Assembly: GCF_000146285.1 (NCBI RefSeq)
Contig: NZ_GL385912.1
Span: 971,271 to 1,035,270 of the forward strand
From: Mobiluncus curtisii subsp. curtisii ATCC 35241
GTDB lineage: Bacteria > Actinomycetota > Actinomycetes > Actinomycetales > Actinomycetaceae
Reading direction: 5' to 3'
Length of the DNA: 64,000 bases
Shown: positions 17,929 through 27,842 of the stretch, piece by piece
How the letters are laid out: every line of letters begins with the position of its first letter
Numbering within the stretch: the first letter of the stretch is position 1
Position numbers and translations under genes: made by a program
Notes under the pieces: model-generated
The model's input: only the letters and a program-made list of their open reading frames with translations
Told to the model about the DNA's origin: nothing
Databases searched by the model: none

Positions 17929-19833
17929 CTATTGCCCCTCCGGGGAGTCCGCTCCTGCTGCCGCAGCTTGCTCCTCACGAGCCTTTTGGGCAGCCAGGTC
18001 CTTGGCACAAACCACTGCATTATCCGGCGCATAGGTGTGCGTGTAGGTCTTGGAATCGACCTTCTTGCCGTCCAGGTAGCGGGTGCGCGTGTTGCTGATA
18101 GTAAACCCGGGCTGACCCGCACCGGAAGGCACGCACTCGGACCAATTGTTGACCGTAGTCTTGGGCTGTACATAGTTAGTCCGGGGGCTTTGTGAAGATT
18201 CCACGGTGTAGTACTTGGTGCCCCAGATACGCATATGTAACTGACCTCCGCCAGTCCACCCCTGCAGCACCACGGGAGTCGGATTCGGGTTTTTCCATTT
18301 CAGATCCAAAGACCCGGTCCAGAGCGTACACTCGCGTCCGGCGGGATACCGGGTAAAGTACACCCCGTGCGGGTTGAACTCCACCAAGTCCATTCCCGCA
18401 AACCAAGCCGCGTTCAGAGTCGTGACACACATCTGAGACAACCCACCGCCGATAGCCTTGGTGTGTACGCCGTTTTGAAAGACCCCCGAAGCTCGCCAAC
18501 CATTCTCGGGCGTCAACGGACCCAAGTCACGTTCCAGAGAGAAATCCTGTTTCGGCAGATAGACCTTGCCCGTCAAGATTTGCGCCGCCCTGGTCAGATT
18601 GCCAGTCCGCACGCTGTCTGACGTCAGCGGGGTGGCAAACTCACCAATGACTTCCTTAACCCCAGCTTTATTGGCGTCATCGGTGGTGAATTGGGGGGCA
18701 ATCGGGGTCAAATCCACGCTCACCTCACGGTTTTCCTGCGAAATCGCGCCCATCGTCACCCGGTCGGACAGCTCTTTGGAATCAAGTTTGGCCCCATCCA
18801 CAGATGCCACCACCTGCGGGGATCCCGAATCAAAGCTGAATCGGGCATTAACCGGTTCGGTTTCTAAACCTTTGGTGTTTGCCAACGTGTATTTCTTTAG
18901 TTTCTCGCCATCTAAACTGGCTTTTAGCTTTTCGCCCTGCAGGGACCATGTTGCGTCTTGACACAGTTCCGCAGTGGGAATGTCCAGGCTTTGCCCGCCT
19001 ACGTTGAGTTTCACCGGGGCGCTCAGAAGGGTTTTCGCCTCACCCTGGGCGGCAGTGTCCAGTTGCGCTTGGGTCGACTTTGGCGCACTAGACTTGCCGG
19101 GAAGGTTCAGGGGGTCGCCCGGTTTCCACCACTCCCGGTGCAACAGGGCGGTGGCAGCTTTCAGGTCCAGCTCGCGTCCCGGAGCGGGCTTAACCGGCTG
19201 GAGCTGGCTATCTTGGCAAATGAAATCTGCCTCTTGCGGAGCGGACTTTAGATCCGCCGCGGCTGCCGACACCGCTTTGTCCAGTGCTTTTTCATCAATT
19301 TTCGATTTCAGGTCCAGTGGACCAGTTCCCCCGAGATGAGCCAGAATTTTGACGGGGCTCAAGGAAAAATCGGCGACCTCATGCACGGAAGAAGTGAAAT
19401 CGGGCTGCAATCCGGCTGCGGCTGGGTCAATGTTTGCGGTTTTGGCTCCCAGTTTCACCGGGAAGGGTTGTTTCAGCCGGGGACCCAATTGAGAATCAAG
19501 CTTTTTGATTGCGTCCGTAGGGGACATTCCCCCGACAGCGACTCCCGCAAAAGACGATCCTCGCGGCATACTGCCCGAGACGGCGACAGCCGTCCCAGCA
19601 TAAGCCAGTGCCAAAATCCCAATGGCGGCACCGATAACCACTGGAACCTTGCCATTACGCTTCTTGTCCTGCGTGAAACCGGGAAACATTTCGGTGGCGT
19701 TGGCATCCCGCGCCCCGCCCGGCACTTTTCCAGCCGGTCTGACGGGTCGAGGACTGGGTCGGAGCTTGGGGGGGCGTGGCTCCGACGGGGAACCACCCGG
19801 TTTCGCCCCTTTATTCACGTCTTGACTACCCAT
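17929..19833 (-). CDS. VanW-domain membrane-anchored protein (YoaR-like)
   Basis: A 634-residue protein with a cytoplasmic Pro/Lys-rich N-terminus (about 1-60), one transmembrane helix near 67-92 (VIGAAIGILALAYAGTAV), and a large outer part. The outer part has repeated four-helix-like peptidoglycan-binding segments of the YoaR type (about 100-400) and a C-terminal VanW domain with ENGWRASGVFQNG, GGGLSQMCVTTLNAAWFAGM, RYPAGRECTLWTGSLDLKWKN. VanW was named from vancomycin-resistance clusters, but most members are house-keeping wall proteins of unknown role, and nothing here indicates resistance. Start ATG at 19833 has GGAGGGA upstream; the ORF extends to 19908 into the typA end, which argues against the longer form. 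It follows typA by 46 bases. Confidence 0.85.
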   Translation of the reverse strand: MGSQDVNKGAKPGGSPSEPRPPKLRPSPRPVRPAGKVPGGARDANATEMFPGFTQDKKRNGKVPVVIGAAIGILALAYAGTAVAVSGSMPRGSSFAGVAVGGMSPTDAIKKLDSQLGPRLKQPFPVKLGAKTANIDPAAAGLQPDFTSSVHEVADFSLSPVKILAHLGGTGPLDLKSKIDEKALDKAVSAAAADLKSAPQEADFICQDSQLQPVKPAPGRELDLKAATALLHREWWKPGDPLNLPGKSSAPKSTQAQLDTAAQGEAKTLLSAPVKLNVGGQSLDIPTAELCQDATWSLQGEKLKASLDGEKLKKYTLANTKGLETEPVNARFSFDSGSPQVVASVDGAKLDSKELSDRVTMGAISQENREVSVDLTPIAPQFTTDDANKAGVKEVIGEFATPLTSDSVRTGNLTRAAQILTGKVYLPKQDFSLERDLGPLTPENGWRASGVFQNGVHTKAIGGGLSQMCVTTLNAAWFAGMDLVEFNPHGVYFTRYPAGRECTLWTGSLDLKWKNPNPTPVVLQGWTGGGQLHMRIWGTKYYTVESSQSPRTNYVQPKTTVNNWSECVPSGAGQPGFTISNTRTRYLDGKKVDSKTYTHTYAPDNAVVCAKDLAAQKAREEQAAAAGADSPEGQ

Positions 19834-19879
19834 CGAATCCCTCCGCGGTATCTGCCCTCCGTAAGAGTGCTCCGCCGAA

Positions 19880-21799
19880 TCACTGCTCGCGACGACGTCG
19901 CGCTGCATCTTTGTAGCGCGTTTCCGTACCTAAGATTACCTTACGAATCCGCACGGCTTCGGGTGTTACCTCGACGCATTCATCATTTCCAGCGAATTCC
20001 AGGCTTTCCTCTAAAGTGAAGTTAATCGGCGGGGTCAGACCTTCAAAAGCGTCCTGGGTCGAGGAACGCATGTTGGTCTGCTGCTTTTCCTTGGTGACGT
20101 TGACAATCATGTCTTCTCCGCGCGGGTTCTCTCCGACGACCTGACCCTCATATACCTGTGAGCCGGGCTGAATGATGAAGTTACCGCGCTCCTGCAGTTT
20201 AATCATGGCGTAGGGGCTAGCTTTCCCGGCGCGGTCGGCAACGAGTGAGCCGGTCGCGCGCCCTGCAATGTCGCCCTGCCACGGCGCCCACCCGGAACTG
20301 ACCGAGGAGGCAATCCCGGTGCCGCGTGTCTCGGTCAAAAACCGTGTCCGGAAACCAATCAAGCCTCGGCTCGGAACTGTAAATTCCAGACGCACCCAGC
20401 CGGTTCCGTGGTTGGTCATCGTGTTCATCTGACCTTTACGCGCCGCCAGCAGCTGCGTCACGGTGCCCAAGTGTTCCTCCGGGACATCGACGGTCAGAGC
20501 CTCCATCGGTTCCATCACTTTGCCGTTTTCCGTTTTCGTAACGACCTGGGGTTTTCCGGCGGTCAGTTCGTAGCCTTCGCGACGCATCTGTTCCACCAAG
20601 ATTGCCAAAGCCAGTTCGCCACGCCCCTGCACTTCCCAGGCGTCCGGGCGTCCAATATCCACGATCCGCAGGGACACGTTACCCACCAGTTCCCGCTCCA
20701 AACGGTCCTTGACCTGGCGGGCGGTGACTTTTGCGTCCTTTACCCGCCCGGCAAACGGCGAGGTGTTGATGCCAATCATCATCGAAATTGCCGGCTCGTC
20801 CACCCGAATCAAGGGCAGGGGACGCGGGTCGTCCACATCGACCAGAGACTCCCCGATGGTGATGTCTTCAATGCCTGCCACGGCGACAATATCGCCGTAT
20901 TTAGCGGACTCGGCAGGAACCCGTTCCAAGCCGTGCGTGGCCAGCAGCTGGGTAATCTTGACCGTTTCGACCATGCCGTCCTGGCGCGCCCATCCCACCG
21001 TCTGACCTTGCCGGATGGTGCCATTGTGAATCCGCAGCAGCGCCAGGCGTCCCAGGAATTGCGACGCATCGAGATTGGTGACGTGCGCCTGCAGCGGAGC
21101 GTCCGGATCATAAGTAGGTCCCGGAATGTGCTGCAAAATAGCCTCAAACAGGCACTCCAGGTCGCCGTCGGGAACATTACCGTTGCCGGGGTTAGTCAGG
21201 GACGCCGCCCCGACCTTTGCCGAAGCGTAGATAATCGGCAGGTCCAGCAGCTGATCCAGGTCCAGGTCATCTTCGCCAAGTTCCCCACTGGCTTCCAAGT
21301 CAGTAGCCAAGGTCAGCAGCAGGTCGGTAGCCTCGGAAACGACTTCATCAATACGCGCGTCGGGGCGGTCGACCTTATTAATGACCAAGACGACCGGCAA
21401 ACGCGCCGCCAAGGCTTTACGCAACACGAAACGTGTCTGGGGCAGGGGACCTTCTGAGGCGTCCACCAGCAGCACCACCCCGTCCACCATCGACAGACCG
21501 CGTTCGACTTCCCCGCCGAAATCAGCGTGTCCAGGGGTATCAATCACGTTAATGGTGACACCCTGAGGACATCCGCTATCCACCGCAGCCGGACCGCAAT
21601 ACTTGACTGCGGTGTTTTTAGCCAGGATGGTGATGCCTTTTTCACGCTCCAAATCGCCCGAATCCATGACTCGTTCCGGACCGTCAGCCCGGAGCCCCTC
21701 GGCATGAGCCTGTTTCAACATGGCGTCGACCAGGGTGGTCTTCCCGTGGTCGACGTGCGCGACGATGGCGACATTTCGAATATCTTGACGCTGTGCCAT
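19880..21799 (-). CDS. typA: Translational GTPase TypA/BipA
   Basis: A 639-residue EF-G-like GTPase that binds 70S ribosomes and helps ribosome assembly and stress adaptation. G motifs: [12 protein letters not shown] (14-25), the switch region [27 protein letters not shown], and NKVDRPDAR. TypA-specific C-terminal features include [24 protein letters not shown] and the GERGNF-like loop [23 protein letters not shown]. Full length compared with other actinobacterial TypA. It ends 46 bases before the VanW gene and starts 57 bases downstream of the opp operon. Confidence 0.96.
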   Translation of the reverse strand: MAQRQDIRNVAIVAHVDHGKTTLVDAMLKQAHAEGLRADGPERVMDSGDLEREKGITILAKNTAVKYCGPAAVDSGCPQGVTINVIDTPGHADFGGEVERGLSMVDGVVLLVDASEGPLPQTRFVLRKALAARLPVVLVINKVDRPDARIDEVVSEATDLLLTLATDLEASGELGEDDLDLDQLLDLPIIYASAKVGAASLTNPGNGNVPDGDLECLFEAILQHIPGPTYDPDAPLQAHVTNLDASQFLGRLALLRIHNGTIRQGQTVGWARQDGMVETVKITQLLATHGLERVPAESAKYGDIVAVAGIEDITIGESLVDVDDPRPLPLIRVDEPAISMMIGINTSPFAGRVKDAKVTARQVKDRLERELVGNVSLRIVDIGRPDAWEVQGRGELALAILVEQMRREGYELTAGKPQVVTKTENGKVMEPMEALTVDVPEEHLGTVTQLLAARKGQMNTMTNHGTGWVRLEFTVPSRGLIGFRTRFLTETRGTGIASSVSSGWAPWQGDIAGRATGSLVADRAGKASPYAMIKLQERGNFIIQPGSQVYEGQVVGENPRGEDMIVNVTKEKQQTNMRSSTQDAFEGLTPPINFTLEESLEFAGNDECVEVTPEAVRIRKVILGTETRYKDAARRRREQ

Positions 21800-21856
21800 A
21801 AACCCTTTTCCGATAGTTAACGGTTCTCCAAAAACAACGTCCTATTGTAACGCCGC

Positions 21857-23698
21857 TTAGTCGCCGTTGAACAACGGAATGCTGGCGCCGGGAATCGCGT
21901 CAATCAAGTCCCTGGTGTAATCCTGGGAGGGGTGATCAAAGATTTCGTCAGCCATGCCGGTTTCCATGACCCGACCCTGCTGCATCACCACCACGTCGTC
22001 AGCCATCTGACGCACCACTGCCAAGTCATGCGTGATGAACAGGTAGCTGATGTGTTCGCGGTGTTGAATCTCAGCCAAAAGCTGCAAAATCTGCTCCTGC
22101 ACCAGCACGTCCAGAGCGGAAACGGCCTCGTCCAAGACGATAATCTCAGGACGCAACGCCAAAGCTCGCGCGATAGCGACACGCTGGCGCTGCCCGCCAG
22201 AAAGCTCTCCAGGATAGCGACGCATCGCCGAACGCGGCAGGGCGACTGCATCCAGCAGCTGTGCCACGCGTTCTTCCCGAGCCTTCCGGTCACCCTTGCG
22301 ATGCACCAGCAGCGGTTCCTCGATACAGCGGTAGACGCTAAACATAGGATCGAGAGAGCCGTAAGGGTTTTGGAAGACGACCTGCATTTTCGCGCGCATA
22401 TCGAACAACTCGCGTTTGTTCAGGGTCGACAGGTCGGTACCTTCGTAATAGACCTTTCCCGAAGTGGGGTCGATGAGGTTCAAGATGATGTTTGCCACCG
22501 TGGATTTACCGGAGCCGGATTCGCCCACGAGTGCCAAAGTCGTACCTTTGCGCAACGCAAAGGACACATCATCCACTGCCTTGAGCTTTTTGGCAGCGCC
22601 TTTCGAGCCGCGTACCTCAAAAGTCTTGGTCAGGTTTTCGACACGGATGATTTCATCCTTGTATTCCTCCAGGCTGGCTCCATGGGTCAGCAAATCTTCG
22701 GAGACTTCGCCGCGGTCTTTCGCAGCTTGGATACGATGCGAAGCCAGGGACGGCGCGGCGCTGACCAGGCGCTTCGTATAGGGATGTTGGGGCTGCTTCA
22801 AGATGTCCAGAGCCGGACCGGATTCCACCACCCGTCCCCGGTGCATGACAACCAGGTGCGAAGCCCGTTCTGCTGCCAGACCCAAGTCGTGTGTGATGAA
22901 CAGTACCGAGGTGCCGCGCTCGTGCGTCTGCTTCTGCAGGTGGTCGAGAATCCGCCGTTGCACCGTAACGTCCAGAGCGGAAGTCGGTTCGTCAGCGATC
23001 AACAGCCGCGGGTCGGCAGCCAAACCAATAGCGATGAGGGCGCGTTGGCGCATCCCGCCGGAAAATTCGTGTGGATACTGTTTCGCGCGCCGTTTCGCGT
23101 CCGGCAGTCCCGCTTCTTCCAGCAGTTCCACCACTCGGTCATTCTCACGACCTTTGGCTTTGCCGTTAGCCCGCAAGGCTTCACGCACCTGGTAACCGAT
23201 TTTCCACACCGGATTCAGGTTCGACATGGGATCTTGGGGCACCATGCCGACATGCGAACCGCGCAATTCAACGTACTGGCGCCGACCCAAACTTGTGATG
23301 TCGTGTCCCTGGAACAGGATCTTGCCACCCACGACTTTGCCCGTACCGGGCAGCAACCCGATGATGGCAGAGGCAGCCGTGGACTTGCCGGAACCGGACT
23401 CACCCACAATAGCGATGGTCTGACCGGGATAGACACAGAAGTTGGCTTTACGTACAGCGGAAACCATCCCCGTAGAAGACTTGAAAGCAACTTCCAAATC
23501 GATAACTTCCAGCAAGGGCATCGTCTCGCCGGATTTCGCGGCTGCATAGGAGGTCGAACCCAGGATTAGTTCGTCTTGGGTCGCTTCCATTTCGGCAGCG
23601 GTAGCCGGATTGTCAGCGCCTTCCAGCTCTTGGTTTAATACCGGCATACCCGAGGCTTCAGCAGCGGCCTCGCCGAGGTTCTTTGCAGTGTCACTCAA
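21857..23698 (-). CDS. oppDF: Peptide ABC transporter, fused double ATPase (OppD-OppF)
   Basis: A 613-residue protein with two ABC ATPase halves joined in one chain, powering oligopeptide/nickel-type import. Half one has GESGSGKST, FSGGMRQR signature and LLIADEPTSALD; half two has GESGSGKST again, LSGGQRQR and IIVLDEAVSALD. Both carry the C-terminal oligopeptide-transporter extension (HPYTKRL and SQDYTRDL). An acidic N-terminal tail of about 60 residues precedes the first half. The start is TTG at 23698, two bases after the oppC stop, with GAGGAAG in the oppC end as ribosome site. Last gene of the oppA-B-C-DF set. Confidence 0.93.
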   Translation of the reverse strand: MSDTAKNLGEAAAEASGMPVLNQELEGADNPATAAEMEATQDELILGSTSYAAAKSGETMPLLEVIDLEVAFKSSTGMVSAVRKANFCVYPGQTIAIVGESGSGKSTAASAIIGLLPGTGKVVGGKILFQGHDITSLGRRQYVELRGSHVGMVPQDPMSNLNPVWKIGYQVREALRANGKAKGRENDRVVELLEEAGLPDAKRRAKQYPHEFSGGMRQRALIAIGLAADPRLLIADEPTSALDVTVQRRILDHLQKQTHERGTSVLFITHDLGLAAERASHLVVMHRGRVVESGPALDILKQPQHPYTKRLVSAAPSLASHRIQAAKDRGEVSEDLLTHGASLEEYKDEIIRVENLTKTFEVRGSKGAAKKLKAVDDVSFALRKGTTLALVGESGSGKSTVANIILNLIDPTSGKVYYEGTDLSTLNKRELFDMRAKMQVVFQNPYGSLDPMFSVYRCIEEPLLVHRKGDRKAREERVAQLLDAVALPRSAMRRYPGELSGGQRQRVAIARALALRPEIIVLDEAVSALDVLVQEQILQLLAEIQHREHISYLFITHDLAVVRQMADDVVVMQQGRVMETGMADEIFDHPSQDYTRDLIDAIPGASIPLFNGD

Positions 23699-23700
23699 CG

Positions 23701-24669
23701 TTACTTCCTCGCTTTCGGATCGAGGGCATCGCGAACCACGTCACCCATCATGATGAAGCTCAAAACGGTCAGAGCCAGCGCGCCAGCGGGATAGAACAGC
23801 ACGGACGGATTCTGGCGCAATGCCGACTGGGCGCGAGAAATATCCCCACCCCAGCTGACCACGTCAGAAGGCAAGCCCACCCCCAGGAAGGACAGCGTCG
23901 CTTCTGACACGATGAACGTCCCCAGAGCCACGGTGGCGTAAACAATCATGGGAGCGGTCGCATTGGGCACAATGTGGCGCAAGATGATACGAATCTTGCT
24001 CTCGCCCAGGGCTTTGGCGGCATTGACGAATTCTTCGTTCTTGGTCTGCATCACTGCCCCGCGCGTAATCCGCGCGATTTGCGGCCATCCAAACACCGCC
24101 AGCACCAAAACCACTGTAAAGATAGTGCGGTTTTCCCTGAACATCTGCATCACTACGATGGCTGCCAACAGGAACGGCACCGCAAAAACAATGTCCGTAA
24201 TCCGGGAGAGGAACGAGTCTAGCCAGCCCCCAAAGAAGCCTGCCAGGGTTCCAAACGTACCCCCAATCAGCACCACCACCACGGTGGTTAAGATTCCCAC
24301 AATCACGGAGGCGCGCGCCCCATAGACTGTACGCGCCATAATGTCGCAACCCTGCCGGTCGAAGCCGAACGGGTGCCCCATACTGGGCTTGCCGTAAGAG
24401 TTCTTTAGCTCGCAAAACTTCGGATCCACACTGGTGAACAGGCTGGGAAAAGCTGCCAGCAGAATAGCGAACAGGATGATGGCGGCAGCCACCCAAAACA
24501 GGGGTCGTTTGCGCAGGTATTTCCAGGCTTCTCCCCACATGGAGGAAGGCGCGCGGTCATCGGCTACGGCATCTACCGCTCCCAAACCGGTTTCGTCGGT
24601 TTCTGAAACGTAGTGGGACTGTCCGGGCAAATTTTTCGTTTCCACAGTGCTCTCGTTTTCGTTTGCCAT
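23701..24669 (-). CDS. oppC: Peptide ABC transporter permease OppC
   Basis: A 322-residue inner-membrane permease with six helices and the BPD_transp_1 EAA loop (EFVNAAKALGESKIRIILRHIVPNA). The N-terminal OppC-type segment (WGEAWKYLRKRPLFWVAAAIILF) is present, preceded by a 50-residue acidic cytoplasmic tail. The ATG at 24669 is selected because it has AAGGAGGGGG just upstream. It follows oppB by ten bases and touches oppDF. Confidence 0.93.
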   Translation of the reverse strand: MANENESTVETKNLPGQSHYVSETDETGLGAVDAVADDRAPSSMWGEAWKYLRKRPLFWVAAAIILFAILLAAFPSLFTSVDPKFCELKNSYGKPSMGHPFGFDRQGCDIMARTVYGARASVIVGILTTVVVVLIGGTFGTLAGFFGGWLDSFLSRITDIVFAVPFLLAAIVVMQMFRENRTIFTVVLVLAVFGWPQIARITRGAVMQTKNEEFVNAAKALGESKIRIILRHIVPNATAPMIVYATVALGTFIVSEATLSFLGVGLPSDVVSWGGDISRAQSALRQNPSVLFYPAGALALTVLSFIMMGDVVRDALDPKARK

Positions 24670-24679
24670 TTCCCCCTCC

Positions 24680-25606
24680 TTACTCGTAGCGAATCCGCGG
24701 GTCCAGAAGGGCATACATCAGGTCTACTATCAGGTTCGCCAGGACGTAGACCATCACCAACACGGTGGTAAAAGATACGACAGTAGCAGGTTCGCCTTTG
24801 ATAATGGCTTGGTAAATATTTCCGCCCACGCCGTTGATGGCAAAAATACCCTCGGTTACAATCGCGCCGCCCATTAACGCACCCAAGTCCGCACCGAGGA
24901 AGGTCGCGACGGGAATCAGCGAGTTACGCAGGATATGCACCCGGATGACTCGTCCGGGACGCAGACCCTTGGCATAAGCGGTACGCACGTAATCAGCCGA
25001 CACAGTTTCGGAGACAGATTGGCGGGTCAGGCGCAGCACATAGGCAAAGGACACTGCCCCTAGCACGATGGCGGGCATCAGCAGCCTTTCGAAGGAAGTA
25101 TCCCCGCCAACCGTAGTGGGCAACCATCTCAGCTTTACCCCTATCAAGAACTGCATCACGAAACCAATGACGAAAGTCGGCACGGCAATTACGAACAGCG
25201 AAACCACCAAAACCGTGGCGTCAAAGACGCCCCCGCGCTTCAGACCCGCAATCGTCCCAAACACAATCCCAAAGATGGCTTCAAACGCCAAAGCCATCAA
25301 AGCCAATTTAATGGTCACGGGGAAAGCCGAAGCCATCACCTCGGTAACTTCCCGCCCTGAGAACGTCAGTCCGAAGTCTAGGGTAAAGATGCCTTTCAGA
25401 TAGAGCAGATATTGCACGATGAATGGCTGATCCAAGTGGTAACGCCGGCGCATGGCGGCGGCGGCAGCCTCGCTCAAACCACGATCACCGCCCAGGGCTT
25501 GAATCGGATCGCCTGGCATCAGGAACACCAGCGCGTAGATGAGCAACGTCGCACCCAACATCACTGGAATAATCTGCAGGAGCCTGCGGCCGAGATATCG
25601 TCCCAC
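24680..25606 (-). CDS. oppB: Peptide ABC transporter permease OppB
   Basis: A 308-residue permease opening with GRYLGRRLLQIIPVMLGATLLIYALVF-like first helix and carrying the OppB box (AGDPI-type MPGDPIQALGG) and the EAA loop (YVRTAYAKGLRPGRVIRVHILRNSLIPV). Start is GTG at 25606 with AGGAGGCGCC directly before it. It lies 170 bases downstream of oppA, past a strong stem-loop, and ten bases upstream of oppC. It pairs with OppC as the translocation pore. Confidence 0.94.
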   Translation of the reverse strand: MGRYLGRRLLQIIPVMLGATLLIYALVFLMPGDPIQALGGDRGLSEAAAAAMRRRYHLDQPFIVQYLLYLKGIFTLDFGLTFSGREVTEVMASAFPVTIKLALMALAFEAIFGIVFGTIAGLKRGGVFDATVLVVSLFVIAVPTFVIGFVMQFLIGVKLRWLPTTVGGDTSFERLLMPAIVLGAVSFAYVLRLTRQSVSETVSADYVRTAYAKGLRPGRVIRVHILRNSLIPVATFLGADLGALMGGAIVTEGIFAINGVGGNIYQAIIKGEPATVVSFTTVLVMVYVLANLIVDLMYALLDPRIRYE

Positions 25607-25670
25607 GGCGCCTCCTTGTCAAAATCGAAATAATGCAATGATTCTACCTCGATAAGGTAGTGAAAACGTA

Positions 25671-25710
25671 ACTGCGGCCTGGGAGTGACATTTCCCACCC
25701 AGGCCGCAGT
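25671..25710 (-). terminator. Stem-loop between oppA and oppB
   Basis: Perfect 13-bp inverted repeat ACTGCGGCCTGGG (25671-25683) / CCCAGGCCGCAGT (25698-25710) with a 14-base loop, in the 170-base gap 3' of oppA. On the minus strand it is followed by TACGTTTTC, a poor T-run. Such structures often partly terminate or protect oppA mRNA so that the binding protein is made in excess over permeases. Confidence 0.8.
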
Positions 25711-25776
25711 CGCTCATTTTTCAAGCTTTCCTGGCGGTCTTTCGACACGTCAAGTCAAGCCCAAATTATCGCCAAA

Positions 25777-27432
25777 TTACTTGGTGATGTAGAAGTACAG
25801 CGGCTTGGAGTGCCAGTCGAACTGGACGCCCTGCACACCTTCAGCCCAACCGCCGTTGACGTTGGAGTACCACAGCGGAATCGCCGGCAGTTGCTTCATC
25901 AGGATTTCCTGAGCCTGATCGTAAATCTTGAAGGCTTCCTTCTGATCAGAGGTGTTCAGAGCCTGCGTGAGCAGTTTGTCGAATTCTGGGTTGGAGTACT
26001 CACCGTCGTTAGCGGAACCACCGGTGCGGTAAAGCGGACCGAGGAAGTTGTAAGGCGAGGGGTAATCTGCCTGCCAACCGGTACGGAATGCCGTCTTAAT
26101 GGTGTGCTTGGTGACTTCGTCACGAATGGACTTGAAGTCGGGGTAAGGAGCGCCCTTAGCTTCGATGCCCAGAGTGTTCTTAATGGAGTTCGCCGTCGCG
26201 TCAACCCACGCTTGGTGACCACCATCAGAGTTGTAAGCCAGCTCAACGTCACCGGTCCACGGCTGAATCGCGTCAGCTTGCTTCCACAGTTCCTTTGCCT
26301 TCTTCGGGTTGAACTTCAGTACTTCGTTGCCCTTTACAGAAGGGTTGTGTCCGGGAATGACCGGGGCGATGAAGTCAACCGCCGGAGTCCGAGTGCCCTG
26401 GAAGATGGTCTTGCAAATCTCGTCACGGTCAATCGCCATCGAGATAGCCTGCATACGCAAGGCGCCAGCCTCACCCTGGAAACGGTCATCCGACTTCGGG
26501 AAAGTGAAAGACTGGAAGATGGCGGAAGGATCGTTCACAGAGCGGTCGCCCAACTCATCCTGGTAGGTTCCAAATGCGGAGTCCGGAATCGCATCCAAGA
26601 CGTCCAAAGAACCAGACTGCAAGTCACTCATAGCCGCATCCTGGGTGGAGTAGAACTTGAAAGTCACCCCGCCGTTCTTCGGCTTGCGATCGCCCTTATA
26701 ATCCGGGTTCGGAATCAGTTCAATCTGTTCGTTATGCTTCCAGGAGTCCTTTTTCACCAGGTAGGGACCGTTGGTGATGGGGTTTTCGCCGTAAGCCTTC
26801 ACCTTTTCCGGATCGCCGATACCAGCCTCCGGCATCGGGTAGAACGCCGAGTAGCCTAAACGCAGCGGGAAGTCAGATTCCGGCTGGTTCAAAGCCACGG
26901 TAAAGGTTGTGTCATCCACCACGTTCAGACCGGTCATGTCCACAGTGCCGGTACCGTTCTTGGGGTCAGCTGCAGTGGCGTCTTCCGCTGCCTTCAAAGC
27001 TTCGTCGTAGCCCTGGATGGACTCAAAGAAGCTGGCATTGAGCATGTTGTGCTTCACTGCCTGGTTCCAGGCATCCACGAAAGACTTGGAAGTCACCGGA
27101 GTGCCATCCGAGAACTTGGTATCGCCCTTAATCTTAATAGTCCAGTTCTGGTTGTCGTCAGACTTGATAGATTCGGCAACTTCCATCTGGGGGTTGCCTT
27201 TGGCATCGTAGTATTCCAGACCGGAAAAGATGTGGTCCAGAATCAAACCGCCGCCGGTTTCATTAGTGTTAGCGGGAACCAGCGGGTTCTGGGGCTCGGA
27301 ATCGTTACCGACAATTACCGCATTGGCATTTGTTTTGCCTTCAGCGCTTCCGCTGTCCGAGCCAGATCCGCAAGCAGTCATCGTCAATGCCAGAGCTGCC
27401 GCAGCAGCGATGGCAGTCAGTTGCTTCTTCAC
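25777..27432 (-). CDS. oppA: Peptide ABC transporter substrate-binding lipoprotein OppA
   Basis: A 551-residue SBP_bac_5 lipoprotein that captures peptides outside the membrane. The start is taken as GTG at 27432 (VKKQLTAIAAAAALALTMTAC), with GGAGG eight bases upstream; it gives a clean signal peptide and lipobox LTMTAC with the lipidated Cys at residue 21. The longer frame to 27519 would put 29 extra residues before the signal sequence. Family landmarks include DHIFSGLEYYDAKG, TIKIKGDTKFSDGTPVTSKSF and NPDYKGDRKPKNGGVTFKFY. First gene of the opp set. Confidence 0.94.
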   Translation of the reverse strand: MKKQLTAIAAAAALALTMTACGSGSDSGSAEGKTNANAVIVGNDSEPQNPLVPANTNETGGGLILDHIFSGLEYYDAKGNPQMEVAESIKSDDNQNWTIKIKGDTKFSDGTPVTSKSFVDAWNQAVKHNMLNASFFESIQGYDEALKAAEDATAADPKNGTGTVDMTGLNVVDDTTFTVALNQPESDFPLRLGYSAFYPMPEAGIGDPEKVKAYGENPITNGPYLVKKDSWKHNEQIELIPNPDYKGDRKPKNGGVTFKFYSTQDAAMSDLQSGSLDVLDAIPDSAFGTYQDELGDRSVNDPSAIFQSFTFPKSDDRFQGEAGALRMQAISMAIDRDEICKTIFQGTRTPAVDFIAPVIPGHNPSVKGNEVLKFNPKKAKELWKQADAIQPWTGDVELAYNSDGGHQAWVDATANSIKNTLGIEAKGAPYPDFKSIRDEVTKHTIKTAFRTGWQADYPSPYNFLGPLYRTGGSANDGEYSNPEFDKLLTQALNTSDQKEAFKIYDQAQEILMKQLPAIPLWYSNVNGGWAEGVQGVQFDWHSKPLYFYITK

Positions 27433-27842
27433 GAGGTTAGCCTCCAAAGATTTCCTCAGCTTGGCGCTGTCTATCAGCGCCGTCGCCGACATTTTCGGGT
27501 AATACCACTTTTGTGGCACTTGGCTAGTTTACATTCAAAACCTAAATTTAACTAAAAACATACCCATCATTTACCTTTTATCCGCATTTGCGGTGCCTTA
27601 GGTCCGCAATTGGTCAGCGTTTATCCGTGGCAGCATTGCGTTATTTTGGGTTTTCATGCGGCTCAGCTGATTTTCGGGGGTGCACGTGGATTATAAGGTG
27701 GGATTTGGGCAGTAGCTGCCATTATTGGCAGCTACTGCCCAAATCCCCCTGTTTATTCACAACCGAGCAATTATCTTCCGGAATTTTCCGGAGTTTATAC
27801 AGCGCCGGTTGGCTAGCGCAAGACCGCTGCCTGGAGGTGTCC
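27433..27842. other. Intergenic region upstream of oppA holding palindromic repeat copy 1
   Basis: A 410-base gap between the oppA start and the antitoxin-like gene end. It contains copy 1 of the palindromic repeat (27685-27764) and, nearer oppA, an AT-rich zone at 27520-27600 that likely carries the opp promoter. No coding sequence was recognised. Confidence 0.5.
27685..27764 (-). repeat. Dispersed palindromic repeat, copy 1 (inverted orientation)
   Basis: A perfect 21-bp inverted repeat at 27700-27720 and 27727-27747 with loop ATTATT. The inner stem is GGGCAGTAGCTGCC / GGCAGCTACTGCCC. Flanks GTGGATTATAAGG on the left and TTTATTCACAACC on the right match the flanks of copies 2 and 3 in reverse complement, so this copy is inverted, consistent with lying 3' of the minus-strand gene that ends at 27843. 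Confidence 0.9.

Noticed and set aside
17929-19833. The VanW gene as evidence for vancomycin resistance
   Set aside because: No vanA/B/H/X, vanR or vanS genes are nearby, and VanW domains are common in house-keeping membrane proteins.
21932-23569. A 545-codon plus-strand frame
   Set aside because: Fully antisense to the fused OppDF ATPase gene, whose two ATPase halves are complete.
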